A model generated the notes under the pieces. That model searched no databases, was not told the DNA's origin, and saw only the letters and a list, made by a program, of their open reading frames with translations. A program made the translations under genes and the position numbers. Of a stretch of DNA of 64,000 nt, positions 45,219 through 55,225 are shown one piece after another. Position 1 is the stretch's first letter. Each line of letters begins with the position of its first letter. The DNA is from MFD01213-c1 sp963704405 (lineage in GTDB: Bacteria > Planctomycetota > Phycisphaerae > Tepidisphaerales > Tepidisphaeraceae), in contig OY969903.1 in the NCBI GenBank assembly GCA_963704405.1, positions 1,798,001 to 1,862,000 on the forward strand. Reading direction: 5' to 3'.

Positions 45219-47324
45219 GTGAAGAAAGCCTCCTACAACCCGCTTCGGCTGTTCAACAGCGTGTATTTTGGGATCGCCTTGATGGTTCTCATCGGGGGGT
45301 ACATCGCCGTGGGGTCGGGATGCGCCTGGGTGAGGGAAGCATTTGAGATGGATGAACTGCAGTTCTTCGACGCCTGGCCGTTGAAGGTGCTGATGGGTTT
45401 ATTGGTGGCGAACCTGACGGTAGTGACCTGGATTCGGATTCCGCTGACGCCGCCCCGGTATGGGGTGTGGTGTGTCCATGCCGGGATCATCTCGCTGATC
45501 CTGGGGACATCGTTTTACTATCACAACAAAATCGAGGGAACGACGCGACTATACACCGACCCGCAGTTTGGGCCGGTGTCGATCGACCATTTCTATGACA
45601 GGGATGAGCGGGCGCTTTATCTGAAGATCGATGGGACAGGATGGAACTGGTATGCGTTGCCGTCGCTGCCGCGGTTTAAGGCGTACGACGCAGCGCTGGG
45701 GAATGCGGGAGAGTTGAAGGGGCGGAACCTGAAAGACATTCAGCCTTATGTGGATGTGCAGGATGACAAATCCACCGCGCCGATTCGGCGAAGCTTGTCG
45801 CAGACGATGGGTTGGAAAGATGAGCTCAAGCTTGCGGTGATTGGCTACTTTCCTTATGCGAACATCGTGACGCGGTTTCATGAGGAGTCATCAGCCAACG
45901 CGGCGGGGGTGCGGGTGACGCTGCCGGAAATGCATGAAGGGCAGGAGTTTGAAACGTGGCTGGTAGCGAGCGATCCGCGGTATCGCTTCACCAGTTTGGA
46001 ATCGACAGATCTGGAGCATCGGATCGCCGACGCATCGACGCTGGCGGCAATGACGGATGCGGCCCAGAAAATCTTTCAACTCGACATCAAGCTGCCCAAT
46101 TATGCGGCGACGATTTATGTGCAGCCGGGAAAAACATATCCGCTGGAGGCGACCGGTTACACGCTGGAGATTGAGAATTTTGATCCGGCATGGTCAATGT
46201 TCGGCACGCACGAAATCGTTCAGGCGCTGACGATGAAGGTGACTTCACCGACGCAGACTTTTCGGCGAATGGTGCTGGACGGGCGAGATTTGCAGACGGA
46301 TTTTAAGCTCGGCGATGCCGATGCGCCACCGATGGGAAAACGGCAGAAAACGCCGTTGGATTCCGGGCTGGCGATTGGGTTTAAGTTTAACGATGGGTTT
46401 CATCTGCTGCCGCGCGAGGGGTCGGTAAAACATACTTTGGTGACGGGGGGAGACATCAAGGGGATGACGGACCTTGTCGCGGGATTTTCCACTGCGGCGA
46501 ACGTTCGTGCGATGGAATCGGGAGCAGGAGAGGTGGAGATTACGCCGGCTGATCCGATGGGCAATGCGCCCTTTGCGAAGATGCCAGGCGCGGCGGGGGG
46601 GGAGGCGGTCGCCGAACATCCAAAAGTAAAGTTGCATGTGGAGCGCAAGGATCATGTGCAGCGTGAGGATTCGGTTGAGATTGTTCCGCCGGCCAAGCGC
46701 ACGCGCGATGCCGGGGAATCGGGGGTGTTTCAGGTGCTGCGGGTGCGGGCAACACTGGGCGCATGGTCACAGGATGTGCTGGTTCCCTATTCGGCGGATG
46801 CGGACGATGTGCCCTGGGATGGAGGGCTGGTGAAGCTGCCGACAGGGACGATGATGCAACTGCAACTAGGCCAGGCAAAGCGACCGCTCCCGGCGCGGCT
46901 GACGCTGGAGAAATTCGACGTCGTTCCTTATCCCGGCGGTGATACCAGCACCCGCAGCATGATGCTCGATTTCCGATCCACGCTGAAAATTGAGGACCCG
47001 TCCACCGGCGACTGGTCCACCGAAGTCGCACATATGAACAACCCGGTCTATTTTGGGACAGGGTCGTGGCTGTTCTTTCAAGCCGCTTATGATGGGGACG
47101 AAAAACATTGGACGATCCTTGGCGTGGGGAATCGGCCGGGCGTGTGGGTGATGATCGGCGGATGCATGATGATTGTCAGCGGCGTGCTGTACGCATTTTA
47201 TCTGAAGCCTGTGATCATTCGGAGCATGAAAAAGAAGGCGATCGCCCGCGCGGCGGAAAAGGCCGAGGCGAAGCTGGCTTTAGTGGAAGGGAAGACTGCC
47301 GGTGCGCGGGAGCTTGTCAATTAA
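45219..47324 (+). CDS. resB: ResB-like cytochrome c biogenesis protein
   Basis: Membrane component of the system II cytochrome c synthetase, about 701 residues from a GTG at 45219 (chosen because the membrane-protein pattern begins at once: KKASYNPLRLFNSVYFGIALMV). Three N-terminal transmembrane segments (about 12-32, 48-66, 76-96, the last with WCVHAGIISLILGTSFYYH) precede a very large extracytoplasmic domain of some 530 residues, and one C-terminal helix (VWVMIGGCMMIVSGVLYAFY) plus a Lys/Ala-rich tail. Bacterial ResB proteins are usually 350-550 residues. ccsA follows 186 bases later, the standard pairing. Confidence 0.88.
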   Translation: MKKASYNPLRLFNSVYFGIALMVLIGGYIAVGSGCAWVREAFEMDELQFFDAWPLKVLMGLLVANLTVVTWIRIPLTPPRYGVWCVHAGIISLILGTSFYYHNKIEGTTRLYTDPQFGPVSIDHFYDRDERALYLKIDGTGWNWYALPSLPRFKAYDAALGNAGELKGRNLKDIQPYVDVQDDKSTAPIRRSLSQTMGWKDELKLAVIGYFPYANIVTRFHEESSANAAGVRVTLPEMHEGQEFETWLVASDPRYRFTSLESTDLEHRIADASTLAAMTDAAQKIFQLDIKLPNYAATIYVQPGKTYPLEATGYTLEIENFDPAWSMFGTHEIVQALTMKVTSPTQTFRRMVLDGRDLQTDFKLGDADAPPMGKRQKTPLDSGLAIGFKFNDGFHLLPREGSVKHTLVTGGDIKGMTDLVAGFSTAANVRAMESGAGEVEITPADPMGNAPFAKMPGAAGGEAVAEHPKVKLHVERKDHVQREDSVEIVPPAKRTRDAGESGVFQVLRVRATLGAWSQDVLVPYSADADDVPWDGGLVKLPTGTMMQLQLGQAKRPLPARLTLEKFDVVPYPGGDTSTRSMMLDFRSTLKIEDPSTGDWSTEVAHMNNPVYFGTGSWLFFQAAYDGDEKHWTILGVGNRPGVWVMIGGCMMIVSGVLYAFYLKPVIIRSMKKKAIARAAEKAEAKLALVEGKTAGARELVN

Positions 47325-47510
47325 GCCTGGTCGCGCAGAGGTTGGAAGCTCTGCCGGCTTATGCAAGTTGCGTTCGTGCTGAACCTTCCGTCCGAGGGAG
47401 CGCCATCCGTTGAGATGTGTATAATACTTGTTTCTTGGGCCGCTTTGGTTGTCTGATTATTTTTTCTCCTTGGTTTCTCTCTCCTGGCGGGAGAGGCGAA
47501 ATGGCTATTT

Positions 47511-49362
47511 ATGCGATTGCCTTTGATGTTCAGTGGTCTGCTGGTTGTCCTCCTGGGCGTGACTGCACGGGGGGAGGATTTTGGGAGTGCGGTCGACCTG
47601 GGGCCGCTGCGGACAGTGGCGGTGCAGCATCGGCAAACGCTTAAAACATTGGACAGCTACGCGCGGCAGACATTGACGGAAATTACTGGCGCAGAGTTCG
47701 ATCGTGGGAAGCGATGGCGTTCGGCGGGATGCGCTGTTTGCTGTTCTGGATATTGCATATCACCCGGACGATTACATCGGGCAGAACCTGATCAAGATTC
47801 GGAATGTGCCGGTGCGGAAAGAGTTTTTGCAGCTTAAGTCGATCTCCGGCGATGAGGGGCAGCGCATCGTGAAAGAGGGGACGATATCGCTGAATCTCTG
47901 GATGCAGCCGGACGTGCAGCAATTGATGCAAAATGTGATGGCGGCGGACACGCGCAAGGCGAACGCCGTGCAGGAGACCGCGGCGGCGGCGGCGGCGATG
48001 GCGGAAATCTGTAAAGGAACAGATCCGTTTTTACCGGCGGCGGTTGTGCCGCCTGCGACGGATCATGCCGAAGATCACCTCTGGCATCGGATGAGCGAGG
48101 TGGCGGGAAATTCGCCGATCTGGGTGACAGTCGCGAAACAAAACAACGGGACGCTTCCGGCGGCGCTGGCGAATTATGAGGACGATCGGATTGATGCGGT
48201 GATGAAGCCGGCGTTTTTGTTAATGCAGGCGTGGCGCGATCGCAATGTTGCTGATGCGAACGGGCAGATTGTGGCGCTGGCCGATGCGCTGGCGCGGGTG
48301 AACCCGGCGGTCTATCCGCCGCTGGTGAAGAGGAGGGTGGAGGTTACCTATAACCGGCTGGCAAAACTGACCATTCCGGGGGCGGCGTTTTATTTCCTGG
48401 CGTTTGTGTTTTTCCTGATGTTTGCGCGTTCAGGGATGCAATCGCTGTATCTCTGGGGCATGCGGTTTTTTGTGATCGGTTTTCTCGTTCATACGGCGGG
48501 CATCGGCATTCGGTGGTGGTTGGTCGGGAGCATTCCGATCAAGAACCAGTTTGAGAGCGTGATGTTCTCGGCGTGGTTTGGGTGCGCGGTGGGGTTGGCG
48601 CTGGAACTGTATCGCAGCCGCGGAATATTTGGGGCGGGAGCGAGTTTTGTGGGGTGGTTGTCGCTTGGCGCGATTTTCTGCGCGCCGTTTGTGTTTGGCC
48701 GGGAGATCGGGGGAGAAATCGGGCAGGTCAACGGCGTGCTGATGAGCTACTGGCTTTACATTCATGTGACTGCCGTCACCGCCAGCTATTCGCTGATCGG
48801 GACGGGGTTTTTGCTGAGCGCATGGTGGCTGGTTCGATATTACCGAAGCGTCAGCGAGCTGGAGGGCATGCCGGGATATCGTCTTTCGGTAGACGCGGCC
48901 GATCCGGAGTTGCGAAATGTTTCCATCGTCGGCGGCGCGATGACCATGCAGCAGAGTTGGGCGGATACGTTGAGCGGGCTTCTGTTTATTCCGCGGTCGC
49001 GGCAGATCGCCGTGGCGAAGGTGCGGGAACTGCCGCTGGCGGAAAAGCATCGGGCGTTTTTGGCGAACCTCGATGCCTGTAATTTAGTTGTGTTGCAGTT
49101 GGCGTTTTGGATTCTGGGGGCGGGGATTATTTTCGGGGCGATCTGGGCGGATCAATCGTGGGGCCGGCCGTGGGGATGGGACCCCAAGGAGACGTTTGCG
49201 CTGGTCACCTGGATTGTTTATCTCATCGTCGTTCACGTTCGCGTGGCTACAGAGGACAAGGCCTGGTGGACGGCGGTTTTGAGCATAGTTGGTTTTTTTA
49301 TCATGCTGTTTAATTGGATTGGCGTTAACTTCTTTTTGGTGGGATTACATAGTTACGCCTGA
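47511..49362 (+). CDS. ccsA: CcsA-like cytochrome c biogenesis protein with large N-terminal domain, frameshifted
   Basis: Haem-handling partner of ResB in the system II synthetase, about 617 residues in two frames. The first frame has a signal-like N-terminus (LPLMFSGLLVVLLGVTARG) and runs to TLTEITG; the second continues one base later with SSIVGSDGVRRDALFAVLDI to the stop at 49362, with the break near 47690. After a periplasmic domain of about 270 residues come eight transmembrane helices with the haem-binding WWD-type motif WGRPWGWDPKETFALVTWI and conserved His residues (FLVHTAG, YIHVTAV, VHVRV). The extra soluble domain is unusual compared with a compact CcsA. It probably accepts cytochrome c from or together with ResB. 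Confidence 0.88.
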
Positions 49363-49715
49363 GCGGATGCGGCGGGCCTCCGCATCTTCTCTCCCATTGC
49401 CACTCAACCTGTGCGGAGAGGAAGCGTCCAAATCCCATTTGATTTGGCTGTGAGCGACTTGGCGGCCCGTCCTAACCTTCCCCCGAGCGAGCCCACTAAA
49501 ATCCTGCGGAAATATTCAGAACAGCCGTTGCCACATGCCTTTATATTCGCATGAATGCGGCTTGGTTTTTGCCATTGCCGGGGAGGCGGGGGTTTTTTAT
49601 CTTATTTTGAATCCTCCGGAGGAATTTTGCAGGGATTGTTGGGGTTTGCATGAGTGGCGGTATACTGGTGAACGATCAAGTCGATTGACCGGGCACTTGG
49701 GTTCACGGAGGAATC
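49363..49715. other. Intergenic region with a hairpin and a candidate promoter
   Basis: No gene supported in 353 bases. GATGCGG (49366-49372) / CCGCATC (49380-49386) forms a hairpin four bases after the ccsA stop, a possible weak terminator. TCCTCCGGAGGA (49612-49623) is a perfect palindrome. TTGGGG (49639-49644), 16 bases, TATACT (49661-49666) is a plausible promoter for the debranching enzyme gene. Confidence 0.5.
49639..49666 (+). promoter_or_regulatory. Candidate promoter of the debranching enzyme gene
   Basis: TTGGGG and TATACT separated by 16 bases, 50 bases before the start codon. The -10 and the spacing are the same as in the rRNA promoter P2 of this window; the -35 is weak. Confidence 0.4.
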
Positions 49716-51740
49716 ATGCACGCCCTCGATCTCATGTCATCAGAATTGGATAGTCTCATCGAACGGGAGTGGCTTGCCGTCAATAAGATCGGCGGGTTCG
49801 CCTGTTCCACGGTTCCGGGCCTTAATACGCGCAAATATCATGGGCTGCTGGTCGCAGCGATGACACCGCCGGTTCGGCGGATGGTTTTGCTTTCGCGCGT
49901 GGAAGAGCGGGTCATCTGCGATGGATGGACATCGCCGCTGGCTTGTAATGAGTATCCCGGGGCGTTTCATCCGCGGGGGGATCAATCGCTTCGGGCGTTT
50001 AACGCCGAGCCGTTCCCGCGATGGGCATATCAGGGAGATGGATGGACGATCGAGAAAAGCCTGCGGCTGCTGAGCGGTGAAAATACGGTCGTGCTCAGCT
50101 ACACGCTTTTAGGCGGGGACAAGGAAATTGAATTTGCGCTTCGACCGCTGCTGGCGCTGCGCGGCATGCATGAGCTGATGTATCAATGGAACGGGAAACT
50201 GGATGCGGCAGAGAAATCGGCGGGGCACCATCATGTGCCGGCGACGAGCCGAACGCCGGAAGTGTTTTTTGCGCATGACGGGGTGTTTGAGAATGAGCCG
50301 CACTGGTACCTGAATACGATTTATCGGCGCGAGCAGGAGCGCGGCTACGCAGGGCTGGAGGACCTTTGGAATCCGGGGGAGATTCACTGGAGCCTGAAGC
50401 CGGGTCAGACGGTGCATTTTGTGTGCTCGGCAGATCCGATTAATCTGAACCGCACGCTCGCGAAGGCGGATGAGCAGTTGACGGAGGCGATGCTTCCGTC
50501 ACCGCCGGCGCAGTCGTATGGGGAACCCGTGGATTCGCTGCTGCGGGCGGCGGATCAGTTTGTGCTGCGGGTGGCGGGAAATGATTCGGGACAGACGGAA
50601 TATGTTGCGGCACATTATCCGTGGGCGCCTCCTTCGCCGCGGCATTCGCTGATGGGATTTGCGGGATTGTTCCTGGTGCCGGGAAAATTCGCGGCGGCGA
50701 AGAGTTTTCTGCATTCGATGGTCGATCAACTCGCTGGCGGGTTGCTTCCTTCGGCGCTGTCTGAGACCGGTGGCCCGGCGATTTATAAAGGGGCGGATGT
50801 TTCGCTTTGGTTTGTCAACGCGGTGCATCAGTACCTGCGATATACCGGCGACGAAGAAGCGGTGCGGCATCGGTTGTTTGATGCGGTGCTGCAGGTGATT
50901 CATGCATATCGGCACGGGACGAGCCTGGGCATTCGCACCGACGCGGACAGCTTGCTCGAGACGCATCAGCCGGGGGCGCCGACGACATGGATGGATGCAC
51001 AGGTGAGCGATTGGGTGGTTACGCCTCGTGCGGGCAAGCCTGTCGAGATCAATGCGCTCTGGTACAACGCGGTGCGCATTGCGGCGGACCTTGCGGAGCG
51101 ATTCGGGCATGTGGACAAGGCGGCGGATTTTGGTGCTTTGGCCGACGCGATCCAGGACTCATTTAACCGGCGGTTTTGGAATGCTGATGCACGGTGCTGT
51201 TATGATGTGCTGACGGCGCACGGGCATGATCCGGCGGTGCGCCCGAACCAATTGCTGGCGATGTCGCTGCCGCATCCGGTGCTGGCGGTGGAGCGGTTTG
51301 AATTTGTTTTAGAAGAAATGCGGGCACTGTTGCTGACGCCTTTTGGGTTGCGGACGCTTTCGCCCGCCGATCCGGCGTATCAGAATCATTATGCCGGGAA
51401 CGTGGTGAACCGGGATCGGGCTTACCATCAGGGGTCGGTGTTTCCGTGGCTGCTGGGCGCTTATGTCACCGCTTATCTGCGCGTGAATGGACGCGGGCAG
51501 GGCGCTCGCGATGAAGCGAAGCAGTTGCTGTCGGGCTGCCTGGGATATTTGCAGGGTGATGGGCTTGGGCAGCTTTGCGAGTTGTTCGACGGGGACAAAC
51601 CGCACCGGCCGGGCGGGGCGATTGCCTCGGCAAGCAGCGTGGCGGAACTGCTGCGGGCGTATTCGGAGGATGTGCTGGATCGGTTGCCGGTGTTGCCACC
51701 GAAGAAGGTGTTTAATTCAGATCCGGCGAAGGTGGTATGA
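49716..51740 (+). CDS. Glycogen debranching enzyme (amylo-alpha-1,6-glucosidase type)
   Basis: A 674-residue cytoplasmic enzyme of the archaeal/bacterial GDE type. GGAGGA precedes the ATG at 49716. The N-terminal beta-sandwich (LAVNKIGGFACSTVPGLNTR, KYHGLLVAAM) and the C-terminal (alpha/alpha)6 barrel (about 290-660) are both present, with the family motif ETHQPGAPTTWMDAQVSDW and catalytic-site segments AGLFLVPGKF and PGNVVNRDRAYHQGSVFPW-like text (AGNVVNRDRAYHQGS). It hydrolyses alpha-1,6 branches of glycogen. No glycogen synthase or phosphorylase lies nearby; the GH28 and GH27 genes downstream are on the same strand. Confidence 0.92.
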   Translation: MHALDLMSSELDSLIEREWLAVNKIGGFACSTVPGLNTRKYHGLLVAAMTPPVRRMVLLSRVEERVICDGWTSPLACNEYPGAFHPRGDQSLRAFNAEPFPRWAYQGDGWTIEKSLRLLSGENTVVLSYTLLGGDKEIEFALRPLLALRGMHELMYQWNGKLDAAEKSAGHHHVPATSRTPEVFFAHDGVFENEPHWYLNTIYRREQERGYAGLEDLWNPGEIHWSLKPGQTVHFVCSADPINLNRTLAKADEQLTEAMLPSPPAQSYGEPVDSLLRAADQFVLRVAGNDSGQTEYVAAHYPWAPPSPRHSLMGFAGLFLVPGKFAAAKSFLHSMVDQLAGGLLPSALSETGGPAIYKGADVSLWFVNAVHQYLRYTGDEEAVRHRLFDAVLQVIHAYRHGTSLGIRTDADSLLETHQPGAPTTWMDAQVSDWVVTPRAGKPVEINALWYNAVRIAADLAERFGHVDKAADFGALADAIQDSFNRRFWNADARCCYDVLTAHGHDPAVRPNQLLAMSLPHPVLAVERFEFVLEEMRALLLTPFGLRTLSPADPAYQNHYAGNVVNRDRAYHQGSVFPWLLGAYVTAYLRVNGRGQGARDEAKQLLSGCLGYLQGDGLGQLCELFDGDKPHRPGGAIASASSVAELLRAYSEDVLDRLPVLPPKKVFNSDPAKVV

Positions 51741-51849
51741 GGTGGATTTTGGTGCGGTGGTTCAGCGGAAATTTTGGTGGGGATAATCCATCGAGCGTTG
51801 CCCGGCGCTGGTGTGACCTTGGGATGTCCTGGATCGGGCCTTTGGCCTT

Positions 51850-53292
51850 ATGATCCATCAGATGTTCAATGCAATTTCGGTTCGCGCGTTGGTCGTGATG
51901 ATATTGTTTTGGTTTAGTGCGCCGGCGATGGCGGTGAGTTTGAATGTCGCGGACTTTGGCGCGGTGGGAGACGGCAAGACTTTGAATACGGCGGCGATTC
52001 AGTCGGCGATCGATGCCTGCAATAAAAAAGGCGGCGGTGTTGTCCGCTTGGGGGTGGGGGAATTTCTCAGCGGCACTTTGAACCTGAAGGATAATGTTAC
52101 CCTGCGGCTTGAGGCGGGGGCGGTTTTGCTTGGCAGCACTAATATTGCAGATTATGTTGCAGTGGATGAATTTAAAGATGGGCTTTGCCTCGTCGCCGCC
52201 GTTTCAGCCAGGCATGTGGGGATTGAAGGGGCGGGCAAGATTGACGGGCAGGGCAAGGCGCTGGTTGCGAAATTAAGAGCGGCGGGGAAGACGGCCCGGC
52301 CTTTTTTAATTCGGTGGATCAAGTGCCAGGAAGTCGACGTCAGTGATGTGCGGCTGGAACAGTCGGCGATGTGGGTGATGCATGTTTATCAATGCAAAGA
52401 TGTGCGGGTTGATTCGGTCGCGATTGTGTCGCACGCCACATCGAATAATGATGGGATTGATATCGATTCGAGCGATACCGTGCGGATCAACAACTGCGAT
52501 ATCGACACCGGCGATGATTCAATCTGCATGAAAACCACCAGCCCGGCGGCGTGCCATGACATCACGGTCAGCAACTGCAAGCTCAAGAGCAATTGCGGGG
52601 CGATCAAATTTGGAACCGAATCGGTGGGGGATCTCGATGGCGTCCATATTTCGGATTGCCATATCGTTCGTGCCGATCTGGCCGGGATCAAGCTGTTTTC
52701 GGTGGACGGCGCCCACGTTCGCAATGTCGATATCTCCAACATCACGATGGATGATGGGAAGGTGCCGATCTTCCTGCGCCTGGGGTCCCGGCTGAAGACA
52801 TGGCACACCGGAGACGAGAAGCGCGATGTGGGTTCATTTGAAAATGTTCGAATTGAAAAGTTTCATGGCAAAGGGGAGAGCCCGGGGATTCTCATCAGCG
52901 GCGTGCCGGGACACGATGTTGAAGGGGTAACGTTGAATGATGTCGATCTCGATTTGACCGGAAACGGCACGAGCGCCGATTCGGCGGTTGTACTGCCGGA
53001 GAATCCAAGAGGATATCCGGAGATTCGCATGTTCGGGCCCCGCTTTCCCTCTTTTGGAATATTTGCAAGGCATGTCCGGGGGCTGACCGTCAGCAAATTG
53101 AAAATCAGTGTTGAATCTCCCGATCAGCGTGTCGCTGCGATCTTTGATGACGCACATGAAATTAAATGTTCCACGTGGAACATCGCCGGCGATTCGATGG
53201 CGGGAGAACCTGCAGCAGTGGGGCGGTATATTCATCCTTTGAATGGATCATCGGTTACGATGGATGGTCGAACGGTCGAGCCGATCCCCTGA
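51850..53292 (+). CDS. Glycoside hydrolase family 28 polygalacturonase-like enzyme
   Basis: Exported pectin-degrading type enzyme, 480 residues, with a signal peptide (VRALVVMILFWFSAPAMA) and a parallel beta-helix core. GH28 signatures are clear: the start VADFGAVGDGKTLNTAAIQ, the catalytic NNDGIDIDSS and DTGDDSICMKT (Asp pairs), and KFGTESVGD. The usual RIK active-site motif is not in its standard form; ADLAGIKLFSVDG occupies its place. It hydrolyses alpha-1,4-galacturonosyl or related linkages; substrate is inferred. It is 64 bases upstream of the alpha-galactosidase gene, so the two may be co-expressed for plant or algal polysaccharide breakdown. Confidence 0.9.
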   Translation: MIHQMFNAISVRALVVMILFWFSAPAMAVSLNVADFGAVGDGKTLNTAAIQSAIDACNKKGGGVVRLGVGEFLSGTLNLKDNVTLRLEAGAVLLGSTNIADYVAVDEFKDGLCLVAAVSARHVGIEGAGKIDGQGKALVAKLRAAGKTARPFLIRWIKCQEVDVSDVRLEQSAMWVMHVYQCKDVRVDSVAIVSHATSNNDGIDIDSSDTVRINNCDIDTGDDSICMKTTSPAACHDITVSNCKLKSNCGAIKFGTESVGDLDGVHISDCHIVRADLAGIKLFSVDGAHVRNVDISNITMDDGKVPIFLRLGSRLKTWHTGDEKRDVGSFENVRIEKFHGKGESPGILISGVPGHDVEGVTLNDVDLDLTGNGTSADSAVVLPENPRGYPEIRMFGPRFPSFGIFARHVRGLTVSKLKISVESPDQRVAAIFDDAHEIKCSTWNIAGDSMAGEPAAVGRYIHPLNGSSVTMDGRTVEPIP

Positions 53293-53356
53293 TTAGAGGC
53301 GACGGCGAACATTTGTGAAAAATGTGGCGGATAAGTTTTAAGAGGAAAGAGCAGAC

Positions 53357-55043
53357 ATGATGCGATCGAATATTCTGGCGTTGGTTTTGAGCATGGGCAT
53401 TGGAGCGAGCGCGCTGGCGGAAGGCGAAGGGATTTTGACGCCTCCACCACCGGCGACCCCGCGTATTAATGGGCCACGGGTTTATGGTGAGCGGCCGCAG
53501 CGTCCGTTCCTTTATACGATCCCGGTGACAGGCGAGGAACCGATCGCGTACTCGGCTGAGAACTTGCCGGAGGGATTGACACTGGACGCGGCGACGGGGC
53601 GGATCACCGGAACTGTCGCTAAAGCCGGCGATTATGCGGTCATGCTGACAGCGAAGAACGCCGCCGGGACCGACACTAAAACGTTTACGATCAAGATTGG
53701 TGATCAGATATGCCTGACGCCTCCGATGGGCTGGAATAGCTGGAACTGTTTTGCGGGAGCGGTCGACCAGGAAAAAGTTCAGGCGCAGGCCGATGCGATG
53801 GTCAAGACCGGATTGATCAGGCATGGCTGGACGTACATCAACATTGACGACACCTGGCAGGGTGAGCGCGGCGGGACTTATCACGGGCTGCTTGCGAATA
53901 AAAAATTTCCTGACATGAAAGGCCTTTGCGATCAGATTCATGCGCGGGCTCAAGGCGGGGATTTATTCCACGCCTTGGGAGCAATCGTATGCGGGGTTCG
54001 CCGGCAGTTCCTCGGATAATCCGGAAGGGAAATGGGCGAAGTACAAAGGCCCGCGGAAGATGAACCAGAACATGGAGCCATGGGCGGAAGGGCAGTATCA
54101 TTTTTACGAACAGGATGCGAAGCAGTGGGCGGAGTGGGGCTTTGATTATCTGAAATACGACTGGAACCCGATCAAGGCGGACCAGGTGCAATCGATGGGG
54201 GATGCGCTCAAGGCCAGCGGGCGAGATTTTGCTTATAGCCTTTCCAACAGCGCCCCGTTCGCCGGGGCGGCGGATTGGGCCCGTCTGGCTAATTCATGGC
54301 GCACCACCGGCGACATCAATGACAGTTGGGGAAGCATGACAAGCAACGGATTTTCCCAGGATAAATGGGCGGAATTCGCCGGGCCGGGGCATTGGAATGA
54401 TCCGGATATGCTCGTCCTGGGAATGGTGGGATGGGGGCCGAAGCTGCATCCGACGAAGCTGATGCCGGATGAGCAGTACACGCACATCACGCTCTGGTCG
54501 CTCCTGGCGTCGCCGCTGCTGATCGGGTGCGATATGACACAGTTGGACGATTTCACGCTGAGTTTGTTGACCAACGATGAAGTGCTGGCGGTGGATCAGG
54601 ATGAGCTGGGAAAACAGGCGCATATGATCCACGATGATCCGGACAATGGGACCGAAATCTGGGCGAGGCCGCTGGCGGATGGAAGCGTCGCGGTTGGAAT
54701 GTTTAATCGCGGTCGGTTTCAGATTGTCGCGCCGCGCAAGCCCAAGACCACCCAGCCCGCCACAACGCCGGCGCTGGTTTGGAAGGTGCTGGATCGGGTG
54801 ACCAATACGTCAGAGGAATATGCCAGCGCTGAAGAGGCGAACGCCGCGCTGAAGGCGAAATCGGTGGCGATGGATGTGACGGTAAAGTGGTCGGACTTGA
54901 AGTTGCATGGCCTGCAGCCTGTTCGCGATCTTTGGCGGCAGAAGGATTTGGAAGCCTCGGAAGATAAGTTCACGGCGAACGTGCCGTTTCATGGAGCGGT
55001 GATGTTGAAGATCGGCAACGCTGCGACGGCATCAGCCAAGTGA
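53357..55043 (+). CDS. Alpha-galactosidase, glycoside hydrolase family 27, frameshifted
   Basis: Exported glycosidase of about 562 residues in two frames. AGAGGAAAGAG precedes the ATG at 53357. A signal peptide and an Ig-like putative domain (about 30-115, LPEGLTLDAATGRITGT) lead into the GH27 barrel: TPPMGWNSWNCF, YINIDDTWQ, nucleophile Asp in FDYLKYDWNP, acid/base Asp in RTTGDINDSW, then GPGHWNDPDMLVLG. The first frame fails after CDQIHAR at about 53940; the second resumes one base later with GLKAGIYSTPWEQSYAGFAG and ends at 55043 with an all-beta C-terminal domain. It releases terminal alpha-galactose from oligo- or polysaccharides. Confidence 0.9.
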
Positions 55044-55078
55044 TGCTGACCTTTGTTGACGGCCTTCGGCGCGACCCG

Positions 55079-55128
55079 CTTGGGGAGTCGCCAATTCCTT
55101 TCGGCTTCCCCGGATTATCGGAGGAGAG
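55079..55128. repeat. GTCGCCAATTCCT-type dispersed repeat, copy 1
   Basis: GGGGAGTCGCCAATTCCTTT followed by CGGCTTCCCCGGATTATCGG and AGGAGA resembles, at roughly 70 percent, the block in reverse orientation at about 58420-58465. It lies in the 182-base spacer upstream of the DUF4105 gene, which otherwise shows no gene. Confidence 0.5.
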
Positions 55129-55225
55129 ATCGGGGTAGCGATGATATGCCAGGACACAAGACACTAAGACGCAGCCTCTGACACTTGCGTTTGACGCTGC
55201 GCAGCAGGGGAGCGAGGATGCGGCG

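Noticed and set aside
47501..47644. ATG at 47501 with a better-placed GGAGAGG than the ccsA start at 47511
   Set aside because: Its frame (AIYAIAFDVQWSAGC) does not connect to the CcsA sequence and ends quickly.
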